64,000 nt of DNA from Verrucomicrobiota bacterium (GTDB lineage: Bacteria; Verrucomicrobiota; Verrucomicrobiia; Limisphaerales; UBA9464): contig VHCG01000008.1 in assembly GCA_016871805.1 (NCBI GenBank), positions 40,391 through 104,390 of the forward strand, given 5' to 3'. This document shows, piece after piece, positions 47,364-55,406 of the stretch. Each line of letters begins with the position of its first letter. The stretch's first letter is position 1. The notes beneath the pieces are model-generated. The model ran no database searches. It was given only the letters and a program-made list of their open reading frames with translations, and was not told the origin of the DNA. Made by a program: the position numbers and the translations under genes.

Positions 47364-48211
47364 GGTTTGGGTTCCGGAGTATCCTGCTTCAAGGCCAGCT
47401 TGGCCAGCCCGGCATCGATCTGTCGTGTGACTTCCGTGGCCGCCCAGCCCCGGCGCACCCGCTCTGGCAACCGCTCGAGCGCCGACCTGGCCGCGAGGAA
47501 TTCCGTCCGGGCCTCGTCGGTCCGCCCAGCCCCCGCCAACACCTCGGCCCGACGCAGCAGCCAGCGTTCCTTGCGGTCGGCCCGTTCCGCCGTGGCCGAA
47601 AGGCGACGCAACGCCTCGTCGATGGCCCCGCGGCCGACCTCGATCTCGACCGCCTTCAGCTGCAGCGCCGGGAGGGGCCCGAGACGCTCGATCCCCTCGT
47701 CCAGCCCGGAGAGGATCTCCAGTGGCGGCAGACCTGCGAGCCCGGCCGAGTGGGCCCGGTCGAGAAACCATTCGGGTCGCGGTTCCGCCGCCGCGCCGAT
47801 CGCCAGGGTCCCGTGTCGGACCGCATCGCCAGGGCGTCCGCTCATTCGACACGCCTCGGCGGCGGCCAGTTGGGCGGGGACCGACTCGGGGGACCGCGCC
47901 GCAAAACGTTCCAGCCGCTCGAGGGCGGCGTTGGTCCGACGCAGGCCGAGGGCCGCCAGGCCCAGCCGGAAGTCGTTGGTGGCGTCCGTGGGATCCAGCA
48001 GAGCCGCCCGCTCCCAGTCGAGGAGCGCCTCGGAATGCAGCTCATGCACCCGATACAAGGTGCCGCGTTCGATCAGCAGATCCCGTCGATCCGGATGCGA
48101 TTCGAGTTCCAGGGACAGACGCTGGATCTGTTCATGGAGCGGACCGTGGGCCTGCAGCGGTCCTGCACCCATCAGGAGCAGGAATCCCAGGGTTAGGCCG
48201 CGTGGAGACAT
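47360..48211 (-). CDS. Secreted TPR-repeat protein
   Basis: This 283-residue protein has a signal peptide (about 1-22, ending LQAHG). The remainder is alpha-helical with TPR-like helix pairs: LLIERGTLYRVHELHSEALLDWERAALLDP near 46, NDFRLGLAALGLRRTNAALERLERFAARSP near 77 and LLRRAEVLAGAGRTDEARTEFLAAR near 215. It is translationally coupled to the metallophosphatase and may act with it. The partner is not known. Confidence 0.85.
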   Translation of the reverse strand: MSPRGLTLGFLLLMGAGPLQAHGPLHEQIQRLSLELESHPDRRDLLIERGTLYRVHELHSEALLDWERAALLDPTDATNDFRLGLAALGLRRTNAALERLERFAARSPESVPAQLAAAEACRMSGRPGDAVRHGTLAIGAAAEPRPEWFLDRAHSAGLAGLPPLEILSGLDEGIERLGPLPALQLKAVEIEVGRGAIDEALRRLSATAERADRKERWLLRRAEVLAGAGRTDEARTEFLAARSALERLPERVRRGWAATEVTRQIDAGLAKLALKQDTPEPKP

Positions 48212-48217
48212 AGGGGC

Positions 48218-49030
48218 TCAGAGGGTGATGCGTCCCTCGAAGACCACGGTGGCCGGTCCCGTGAGCCGGACGTCCTCGAACGTGTCGCCCTTCCGGTCGA
48301 AGCGGACGCCGAGCTCATCGCCACTCTGCACGGTGACCCGGACGGGCGACCGGAACCCGTGGAGGACGGCCGCGACGAGGGCGCTAGCAGAGACGCCGGT
48401 GCCGCAGGCGAGGGTCTCCCCCTCGACGCCGCGCTCGTAGGTGCGGACACGGACGTGGCCCGGTCCCAGCACCTGGGCGAAGTTCACGTTGGTGCCCTTC
48501 GGCTTGAAGTGGTCATGCCACCGCAGTTCGGAGCCGAGTTGTTGCACCATCGCCTGGTCGGCGTCGGGCACGAAGACCACCGCATGGGGCACCCCGGTGT
48601 TCATGGAGCTGACCTCCAGTTCACCCGCCGTGGTGGCGACCGTCTCCCGGAGCCGCAGCGAATGGGGTGAGGTGAGGTTGACGGTGACACGGTCCGCCTC
48701 GAGTTCGGCGTGGATCACTCCGGCCGCGGTCTCGAACGACAAGGTCGGGGCTGTCCAGCCCGTGGTGAAGGCGACGAAGCGCGCGAAACAGCGGGCCCCG
48801 TTGCCGCACATCTCGGCTTCGGAACCGTCGGAATTCCAGAACTGCCAGGCCCAGTCGGCCTCCTGCGTCCGGGAGGGAACAAGGAGCATGAGACCGTCGG
48901 CCCCGATGCCGAACTGGCGGTGGCACAGGCGGGCGACCTGCTGCGGCGTGAGACGGAGGTCGCCCTTGCGGTTGTCGGCCAGGATGAAGTCGTTCCCGGC
49001 ACCGGTCATCTTGATGAAGTCGAGGGTCAT
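48218..49030 (-). CDS. dapF: Diaminopimelate epimerase
   Basis: The start is at the ATG encoding MTLDFIKMTGAGNDF, giving 270 residues. DapF motifs are KMTGAGNDFILADN near 7, SDGSEAEMCGNGARCFA near 67 with the first catalytic Cys, GVPHAVVFV near 147, and ETLACGTGVSAS near 215 with the second catalytic Cys. It converts LL- to meso-diaminopimelate for peptidoglycan and lysine. It lies 6 bp upstream of the TPR gene and 17 bp downstream of the TIM-barrel gene, so four genes may form one operon. Confidence 0.96.
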   Translation of the reverse strand: MTLDFIKMTGAGNDFILADNRKGDLRLTPQQVARLCHRQFGIGADGLMLLVPSRTQEADWAWQFWNSDGSEAEMCGNGARCFARFVAFTTGWTAPTLSFETAAGVIHAELEADRVTVNLTSPHSLRLRETVATTAGELEVSSMNTGVPHAVVFVPDADQAMVQQLGSELRWHDHFKPKGTNVNFAQVLGPGHVRVRTYERGVEGETLACGTGVSASALVAAVLHGFRSPVRVTVQSGDELGVRFDRKGDTFEDVRLTGPATVVFEGRITL

Positions 49031-49047
49031 CGGGTCCGGGAATGGGA

Positions 49048-50124
49048 TCAGGAACGGACGCCCAGGCCGATCGTCTCGCGCAGATAGGCGATGCTGCGAA
49101 CGAGTTCGCCTTCCTGCTTGGCCTTGTCGCCGCCGTCGAATTGGACGGCCGGTTTGCCCCGGTGGACGAGCTGCAGGAAGCGCACGAACTCCGAGGCGGT
49201 CTTCTTCGGGAAGGCGACCCAGAAGTCCGGCTCGTTGTAGGGCAGCTCCACGGCGAAGCCGCCGATGGTCTCGACGTTCACCGCGACCCCCGGGCAGAGC
49301 TGGGCGAAACGCTGGAAGAAGGGGTTCCAGTCGATGCACTGGCCCTCCCCGAAGGCGGTCCACTGGACCTTGCAGCCCTTCTCGGTCGGCCAGACCGCCG
49401 AGTCGCGCAGGCTGGTCGTCAGCGTGTAGGGCCCGAGCTTCTCGAGCGACTCCATCGGATCCTCGAGGGTCCAAAGTGCGTTGCCGCAGTCGAGGTTCAC
49501 ACCCACGAACTCGCGTCCCGCCGCTTCGACAAGCCAGCAGAGCTCCGTCGCCGTCATGTCGCCCGCATGGTTCTCGACGGCCACCTTCACACCGAGATCC
49601 AGGGCGAGGTTGCGACAGGACTTCAGGACCCGGACGGTATCCTCCATCCGTGCCTCGATGCCGCCCGGACTGCGCCGATCCTCACGCGCACCGAGCACCA
49701 CGCGGAACACCGGTGATCCCGCGGCCTTCGAGAGCTTGAGTCCCAGCGCGAGATGTTCCTCGCCGGTGCCCCAGTCCTTTTTGAAGGTCTTGGAGGACGG
49801 ACAGATGCTCCAGGAACCCAGGAGCAGCTGGACCTGCTGGGAGGCCGCGTATTTGGCGAGCTCCTGGGTGGCCGGAATCTCGAGGGATCCCAACGCGGGA
49901 AGATCGGTGATGAAGAGCGTGTCGAGCTTCAGTCGGGCCGCGTAGTCGACCAGGTCGCGTCCCTTCAGTCCGAGCGCCCGTACGGCGAAGTTGTCCATGC
50001 CGAGTCGGATCCGATGTCCGCTGGCGTCCAGCAGCGGTGCGGCTGCGGCGTGCACGGGGAGCCTGCCGACCGCGAGCGCAGCGGTGGCCAGTGAGGAGGC
50101 GGCGAGGAAGTGGCGGCGGTTCAT
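49048..50124 (-). CDS. Tat-exported sugar phosphate isomerase/epimerase-like TIM-barrel protein
   Basis: The start is at the ATG encoding MNRRHFLAASSLATAALAVG, a twin-arginine signal, giving 358 residues. The mature part is a xylose-isomerase-like/AP-endonuclease-2 type TIM barrel with VAVENHAGDMTATELCWLVE near 195, VGVNLDCGNALWTLEDP near 220 and NVETIGGF near 288. These carry the usual metal-binding Glu, Asp and His. Exported members are common in PVC bacteria; substrates are unknown. Upstream of its start lies the intergenic element at 50.2 kb. Confidence 0.88.
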   Translation of the reverse strand: MNRRHFLAASSLATAALAVGRLPVHAAAAPLLDASGHRIRLGMDNFAVRALGLKGRDLVDYAARLKLDTLFITDLPALGSLEIPATQELAKYAASQQVQLLLGSWSICPSSKTFKKDWGTGEEHLALGLKLSKAAGSPVFRVVLGAREDRRSPGGIEARMEDTVRVLKSCRNLALDLGVKVAVENHAGDMTATELCWLVEAAGREFVGVNLDCGNALWTLEDPMESLEKLGPYTLTTSLRDSAVWPTEKGCKVQWTAFGEGQCIDWNPFFQRFAQLCPGVAVNVETIGGFAVELPYNEPDFWVAFPKKTASEFVRFLQLVHRGKPAVQFDGGDKAKQEGELVRSIAYLRETIGLGVRS

Positions 50125-50195
50125 GGTGTCGGGAGCGGTGTTTGTGGCATCCGGCGCACCCCGGCTCAACGGGGAACTTCGTGCGGTGGTACCCG

Positions 50196-50580
50196 GAGGG
50201 GGGAAGGGACTCACACCGAGACGCCGAGACACGGAGGAAAGAGGGGAGAGCGGAAGGGTGAGGAAACGAGGGACATTGAGGGTGGCTCCGGTCGAAAAGC
50301 CGAAGGCTTTGCCGGGTGGGTGATGCAGGGCACGGCATCACTGGGCGCGAAGCGCCCACGCGGCGAGATTTGGGATCGATGGATCGGGTAGGTCGAGTCG
50401 ACAGCGCTGCCGAGCGGAAAAGGCTGGTCTAACCCCCGAGCCAGAGCGCCCGGGTGGCCCTAGAGCGACCCATGGACCCTCTGGTTCGACTGTTTCGTTC
50501 CCCCGATCTCTCTGGGTTCTTCCCACACGTCTCCGCATCCCGGTGTGAGTCCCTCCTCCTCCTCTCCGCGTGCCTCCCCC
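50196..50580. repeat. Dispersed structured element, copy A
   Basis: Inverted ends of about 50 bp share the core GGGACTCACACCG..GACGC.GAGACACGGAGG: the left end at 50208-50240 reads forward and the right end at 50523-50575 reads in reverse. Between them are three consecutive hairpins. H1 is AAAGCC-GAA-GGCTTT (50296-50310), H2 is GTGATGC/GCATCAC (50320-50341) and H3 is GGGCGC-GAA-GCGCCC (50343-50357). The same order is found in copy B. The right end is inside the lhr reading frame. No transposase is encoded. Confidence 0.68.
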
Positions 50581-53333
50581 ACCCCCGAGAGCTGGGTCCA
50601 CCAGTGGTGGTACAGGCGCTCCAGAGTCTCCTGGGGATCCTCCACGAGCAGGGCCTCCCGGATCTTCGTGGCGTACATCCCGAAGGAGAGCGGTGGGACG
50701 TGGGGCACCGGTCGGAGTCGGACCTCGCGTCGCTCCGCAAGGAACTCCTCGAGGAACCGCCGGGCGGACTCCACATCGAGAAACGTCTGCACCGCATCCC
50801 GTCGGGCCTCCCGCAGCAGAACGTGGTCGGGCTCGTGTCCGGACAGGACGTTGAACAGGACCTCGGAGGACCACTGGAGCTTACGGACCGACTTCTGTTC
50901 CCCGAAGAAATTGCGGTACACCATCAGCCCCGTCTGCGCCGCGTTCCTGAAGTGGTACTTGAGGAGGTCCGAGCGCGAGAGGGAGGCCTCGAGTTCCTCA
51001 CCGAACCCCGCCGGGTCCAGGAGCCCTGGGACCTCCCCAGGCTGGAGCCGTTGCCGTGGGGCCACGGTGAGGACAAAGCCATAGTCGTCGGTCGACGCCA
51101 GTGCGTTGCCACCCCGCAGGCGGGAGAGACGCAGGGCCACGACCCGGCTGAGGGCGTCGTTGGCGGCCCGTCCGATCAGCGAGTGGAAGAAGTAGTGGAA
51201 CGCCACAGGGCCGGGGGACGGGTCCGCCACTGCGGATCGCGCCATCGGTCCGAGACGGAGCTCCTGCTGACGCGGCCCGGTGCGGCGTCGCGCCTGTGGC
51301 GATGGTTTCGTGGGTGGCCCCGATTTTTCCTCGGGCCGGGGTGCCGGCTCCGCAAACTCCTCGACCAGCAGGAAGTCCCGGGTCGGAATCTCGCTGATCT
51401 GGTGCTGCGCCGCATGGATCCTCAGGAGGATGGCGGCGTTCGGCTCCTCGCACTCGAGACGTCGGGCCACCCAGGGGGCCAGTCCGGGAGCCTGCTCGAA
51501 CGGAATCGACTCCAGCCGCGCCCGGAGTTCGGCGCGGAACCGGGAGATCTCCAGTCCCACCCGGTTCGACAACGGCATCTTGTTGGCGCCCCAGCGGGGC
51601 ACGGTCGGCACGGTGCCGTCGGCCCGGGAGACCCATGCCTCCATGGTGCCGATGCGATCGAGGCGCAGGGCCCTGCCCCCGAGGGCGAAGACGTCGCCGA
51701 CCCGCAGCTGTCGCAGGAAGGATTCCTCCACGGTGCCGAGCTGCGAGTTGCGGAGCAGGATGCGGACGACCCCGTCGTTGGGGATCGTCCCGATGTTCTG
51801 CAGGAAATCCCGTCGGACCGCCCCGGCCCGGGCCTCGAAGGTGCCGAGGGTGTCGTCGAGGACGATCTTCCCGAAGACCTCGGTGTACTGCTGCCGCAGC
51901 GCCCGTCCGCCCCCCGCCAGAAATTCCAGCACGGCATCGAAGTCGGTTCGCGACAGGTTCCGGTACGGCCAGGCCCGTCGAACGAGGTCGAAAGCCTCCT
52001 GGATCGGGGTTTCCCCCAGACAGCCCAGGCTCATCACGTGTTGCGCCAGGACGTCCAGCGGCGCCTCCGGGATGCGGATCTCGTCCAGATGCCCGCGTCG
52101 GGCCAGGAGGGCGGTGGCGGCACACTCGACGAGGTCGTTCACATTGGTGGCCATCAACAGGCCCCGGCTGACCTCGTCGAGCGTGTGGCCGGCCCGACCC
52201 GTCCGCTGGAGGGCCTTGCTGATCCCCTTCGGGGTCGAGAGCATGACCACGAGGTCGATGCTGCCGATGTCGATGCCGAGCTCCAGCGAGGTCGAGCAGA
52301 CCACGCAGCGCAGCTCGCCGCGCTTGAGCTGGTCCTCGACCTGGAGCCGGACATCCCGGTCGAGGCTCGCATGATGGCATTCGATGCGGTCGGCGAGGTC
52401 CGGCAGCGTGTCCTTAAGCCAGTAGGTGGCGGATTCGGCTCCGCTCCGCGTGTTGGTGAAGACGAGGGTGGTCCGGTGTTTCCGGATCAGCTGGCCGAGG
52501 TTCCGGATCATCCGGGCGCCGCTGAACCCGGCCAGGGGATAGGGGTTCCTCTGGAGCGGCGTGTAGACCCGGAGGTCGAGGCGTTTCACGGCCGAGACGT
52601 CCACGACGCGACAGGGGCGTCCGCCGCCCGACAGGAACGCGGCGATGCGGTCCAGGGGATGGACCGTCGCCGAGAGACCGATGCGTTGCAGGGGCCGCCG
52701 ATCCGGTCGGGCCTTGTGCAGGAGAGCCTCCAGCCGCTCGAGGCTCAGGCTGAGGTGGGAGCCGCGCTTGGATTCCGCAAGGGCGTGGACTTCATCGACG
52801 ATCACCCATCGGATCCCCCCGAGGTGGGGAAGCCAGCGGTCCTGGCTCAGCATGAGCGCAAGGCTCTCCGGCGTGGTGAGCAGCAGGTGGGGTGGATCCT
52901 CGAACTGCCGACGTCGCTCCGCAGGGTCGGTGTCCCCGGTTCGGAGTCCCACCCGGATCGGAGACGGGCCTCCGTAGCTGGCCAGCAGGGGGCCGTTCAG
53001 GTTCTTCTCCAGGTCGTATCCCAGGGCCCGGAGCGGGGAGAGGTAGAGGGCCTGGAAGCCGGAGGACAGGGTGCCCGCCGCGTGTTCCCGTGCGAGCTGG
53101 TCGAGGATCGGAAAGAAGGCGGCGAACGTCTTGCCGGTGCCGGTCGGGGACACGATCAGGACGGAGTCCCCAGCCTCGATCAGCGGCCAGGCCGCGGCCT
53201 GGGGCGGGGAAGGGGCTCGGAAGGCCTGACGGAACCAGCGCGCGACCGGGGAGACAGGGTTGGGGTCGGCTTCGGACACCTGGACCCCGGGGATGGGTTT
53301 GCGGGGATCGTGTGTCGACAGGCCCTTCGGCAT
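50460..53333 (-). CDS. Lhr-type ATP-dependent DNA/RNA helicase (Lhr-Core)
   Basis: The start is at the ATG encoding MPKGLSTHDPRKPIPGV, giving 957 residues. Superfamily-2 motifs are Walker A SPTGTGKT at 62-69, DEVH at 180-183, LSATVHP near 217, the HHASLDRDVR and STSLELGIDIG segments, and QRTGRAGH. The Lhr-specific winged-helix and beta-barrel (DUF4433-region) domains follow. Lhr proteins translocate 3' to 5' on single-stranded DNA and unwind hybrids in repair. The last 40 or so residues (GVGEARGEEEEGLTPG, then VWEEPREIGG) come from repeat element A and are unlikely to be ancestral. It is divergent from aspS. Confidence 0.92.
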   Translation of the reverse strand: MPKGLSTHDPRKPIPGVQVSEADPNPVSPVARWFRQAFRAPSPPQAAAWPLIEAGDSVLIVSPTGTGKTFAAFFPILDQLAREHAAGTLSSGFQALYLSPLRALGYDLEKNLNGPLLASYGGPSPIRVGLRTGDTDPAERRRQFEDPPHLLLTTPESLALMLSQDRWLPHLGGIRWVIVDEVHALAESKRGSHLSLSLERLEALLHKARPDRRPLQRIGLSATVHPLDRIAAFLSGGGRPCRVVDVSAVKRLDLRVYTPLQRNPYPLAGFSGARMIRNLGQLIRKHRTTLVFTNTRSGAESATYWLKDTLPDLADRIECHHASLDRDVRLQVEDQLKRGELRCVVCSTSLELGIDIGSIDLVVMLSTPKGISKALQRTGRAGHTLDEVSRGLLMATNVNDLVECAATALLARRGHLDEIRIPEAPLDVLAQHVMSLGCLGETPIQEAFDLVRRAWPYRNLSRTDFDAVLEFLAGGGRALRQQYTEVFGKIVLDDTLGTFEARAGAVRRDFLQNIGTIPNDGVVRILLRNSQLGTVEESFLRQLRVGDVFALGGRALRLDRIGTMEAWVSRADGTVPTVPRWGANKMPLSNRVGLEISRFRAELRARLESIPFEQAPGLAPWVARRLECEEPNAAILLRIHAAQHQISEIPTRDFLLVEEFAEPAPRPEEKSGPPTKPSPQARRRTGPRQQELRLGPMARSAVADPSPGPVAFHYFFHSLIGRAANDALSRVVALRLSRLRGGNALASTDDYGFVLTVAPRQRLQPGEVPGLLDPAGFGEELEASLSRSDLLKYHFRNAAQTGLMVYRNFFGEQKSVRKLQWSSEVLFNVLSGHEPDHVLLREARRDAVQTFLDVESARRFLEEFLAERREVRLRPVPHVPPLSFGMYATKIREALLVEDPQETLERLYHHWWTQLSGVGEARGEEEEGLTPGCGDVWEEPREIGGTKQSNQRVHGSL

Positions 53334-53454
53334 CGCGTGGGCACAGTGGAGTGATTCCCTTCGGAGGCCAAACTTCCCTTTGCCAATGGCCCGGCCGTTC
53401 GCAATATCCGCGTTCCTTTGCGACGCGGAATCCCATTCCCGACGTCCCTGTCCC

Positions 53455-55260
53455 ATGAAACGCACGCACCATTGCAACGAACTTCGGCCCTCGCACGCGG
53501 GCCAGACCGTCACCCTCGTCGGCTGGGTCCACTCCCGCCGGGATCTGGGTGGGGTGCTCTTCATCGATCTCCGTGACCGGGAGGGTCGGACCCAGACCGT
53601 GTTCGACCCCGCGGATCTGCCCAAGGAGGTGTTCGAGGCGGCGACCCATCTCCACGCCGAGTCGGTCCTCGAGGTCACCGGAACGGTCCGGGTGCGTCCG
53701 TCCGGCACCGACAACACCAAGATCCCGACCGGTCAGGTCGAGGTCCTCGTGAAGTCGTGCGTCGTGCTCAACCACGCGGCGGTGCTGCCGTTCCCGGTCG
53801 ACGACCCCGAGGTCGCCAACAAGGTCAACGAGGAGCTGCGCCTCCAGTACCGGTATCTCGACCTCCGTCGGCCGGAGATGATCCGCAACCTCCGGACCCG
53901 CTCCAAGGTGGCGATCGCCACGCGGAGCTACATGGACGAGCAGGGGTTCCTCGAGGTCGAGACCCCGACCCTGTTCAAGTCGACCCCCGAGGGAGCCCGC
54001 GAGTTCCTGGTTCCGAACCGCCGTGAGCCCGGGACCTTCTACGCCCTTCCGCAGTCTCCCCAGCAGTTCAAGCAGATCCTCATGGTCGGTGGCGTGGAAC
54101 GCTACTTCCAGCTCGCCCGCTGCTATCGCGACGAGGACCTCCGGGCCGACCGCCAGCCGGAGTTCACCCAGGTCGACATCGAGATGTCGTTCATCGACCG
54201 CGAGGACATCTACGGCCTGATCGAGGGCCTGCTGAAGCGGGTGTGGAAGACCGCCCTGGGGATGGACATCCCGACCCCGTTCAAGCGCATCGCCTTCGAG
54301 GAGGCGCTCAACCGCTGGGGCATCGACAAGCCGGACACCCGGTTCGGCATGGAGCTGGTCGACTTCACCGACGACTTCCGCACCTCGTCCTTCAAGGTCT
54401 TCGCCGGTGCCGTGGCCAACGGCGGTGTGGTCAAGGCCCTCAACGCCAAGGGGCTGGCCGGGGCGACGCAGGGGCAGATCGAGACCATGACCGAGTACGC
54501 GAAGAGCTTCGGTGCCAAGGGACTCGCGTTCATCAAGGTCGAGAATGGCGAGTGGAAGTCGCCGATCGTGAAGTTCTTCACCGACGCCGAGAAGGCGGCG
54601 CTCACGACGAAGCTCGGGATCGAGGAGGGGGACCTGATCCTCTTCGCGGCCGACCAGTGGCTCAACGCCTGTGAGATCCTCGGCAAGATCCGTCTCTACT
54701 GCGCCGAGGTCCTGAAGGCGCAGGGCAAGCTGGTCATCGATCCGAACCGGTTCGACTTCCTGTGGGTCGTGGACTTCCCCCTCCTGAGCTATGACAAGGA
54801 GATGAACCGCTGGTACTCCAGCCACCATCCGTTCACCGCCCCCGTGGCCGAGGACATTCCGCTGCTCACGAGCGATCCGAAGAAGGTCCGGGGTCAGCAT
54901 TACGACATCGTGGTCAATGGCGTGGAGCTGGGAGGGGGGTCGATCCGGATCCACCAGCCGGAGGTCCAGCGGACGATCTTCCAGGACCTCCTGGCGATCC
55001 CGGCCGAGGAGACCCAGCTGCGGTTCGGCTATATGCTCGAGGCGTTCCAGTATGGCGCTCCGCCCCACGGCGGCATCGCGCTCGGGTTCGATCGCATGAT
55101 CGCCATCCTGTGCGGGACCCAGAGCATCCGGGACGTCATCGCCTTCCCGAAGACGGCCAAGGGTGTCGATCTGATGACGGCCTCGCCGTCGACCGTGACC
55201 GGACGCCAGCTCCGCGACCTGCATCTCGAGGTCAAGGCCGCCCCTCCCAAAGCAGGGTAG
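53455..55260 (+). CDS. aspS: Aspartyl-tRNA synthetase
   Basis: The start is at the ATG encoding MKRTHHCNELRPSHAG, giving 601 residues, the bacterial AspRS length. The N-terminal OB fold has VTLVGWVHSRRDLGGVLFIDLRDREG. Class II motif 2 is FQLARCYRDEDLRADRQPEFTQVDIEMSF, a GAD insertion domain spans about 280-420, and motif 3 is GIALGFDRMIAILCG. It charges tRNA-Asp, possibly also tRNA-Asn. The asparagine pathway genes are not in the window. Confidence 0.97.
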   Translation: MKRTHHCNELRPSHAGQTVTLVGWVHSRRDLGGVLFIDLRDREGRTQTVFDPADLPKEVFEAATHLHAESVLEVTGTVRVRPSGTDNTKIPTGQVEVLVKSCVVLNHAAVLPFPVDDPEVANKVNEELRLQYRYLDLRRPEMIRNLRTRSKVAIATRSYMDEQGFLEVETPTLFKSTPEGAREFLVPNRREPGTFYALPQSPQQFKQILMVGGVERYFQLARCYRDEDLRADRQPEFTQVDIEMSFIDREDIYGLIEGLLKRVWKTALGMDIPTPFKRIAFEEALNRWGIDKPDTRFGMELVDFTDDFRTSSFKVFAGAVANGGVVKALNAKGLAGATQGQIETMTEYAKSFGAKGLAFIKVENGEWKSPIVKFFTDAEKAALTTKLGIEEGDLILFAADQWLNACEILGKIRLYCAEVLKAQGKLVIDPNRFDFLWVVDFPLLSYDKEMNRWYSSHHPFTAPVAEDIPLLTSDPKKVRGQHYDIVVNGVELGGGSIRIHQPEVQRTIFQDLLAIPAEETQLRFGYMLEAFQYGAPPHGGIALGFDRMIAILCGTQSIRDVIAFPKTAKGVDLMTASPSTVTGRQLRDLHLEVKAAPPKAG

Positions 55261-55406
55261 GACGGGCTTGGGGCCGGACGGTGGACCGCGTCCGGATTCA
55301 CCCGGGAGCCCTGCGCGGGGTCTCGTCCGCGGGCGGGCTCCGCACTTGGGACGGTTAAGACATTGCCAAGGCGTCGGGTCGGGGGTTGGTTGAACGGACA
55401 CCGATC

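Noticed and set aside
50454..53354. Open frame of 966 codons on the plus strand opposite lhr
   Set aside because: Antisense to a helicase with all SF2 motifs. No domain or signal is recognisable in the antisense product.
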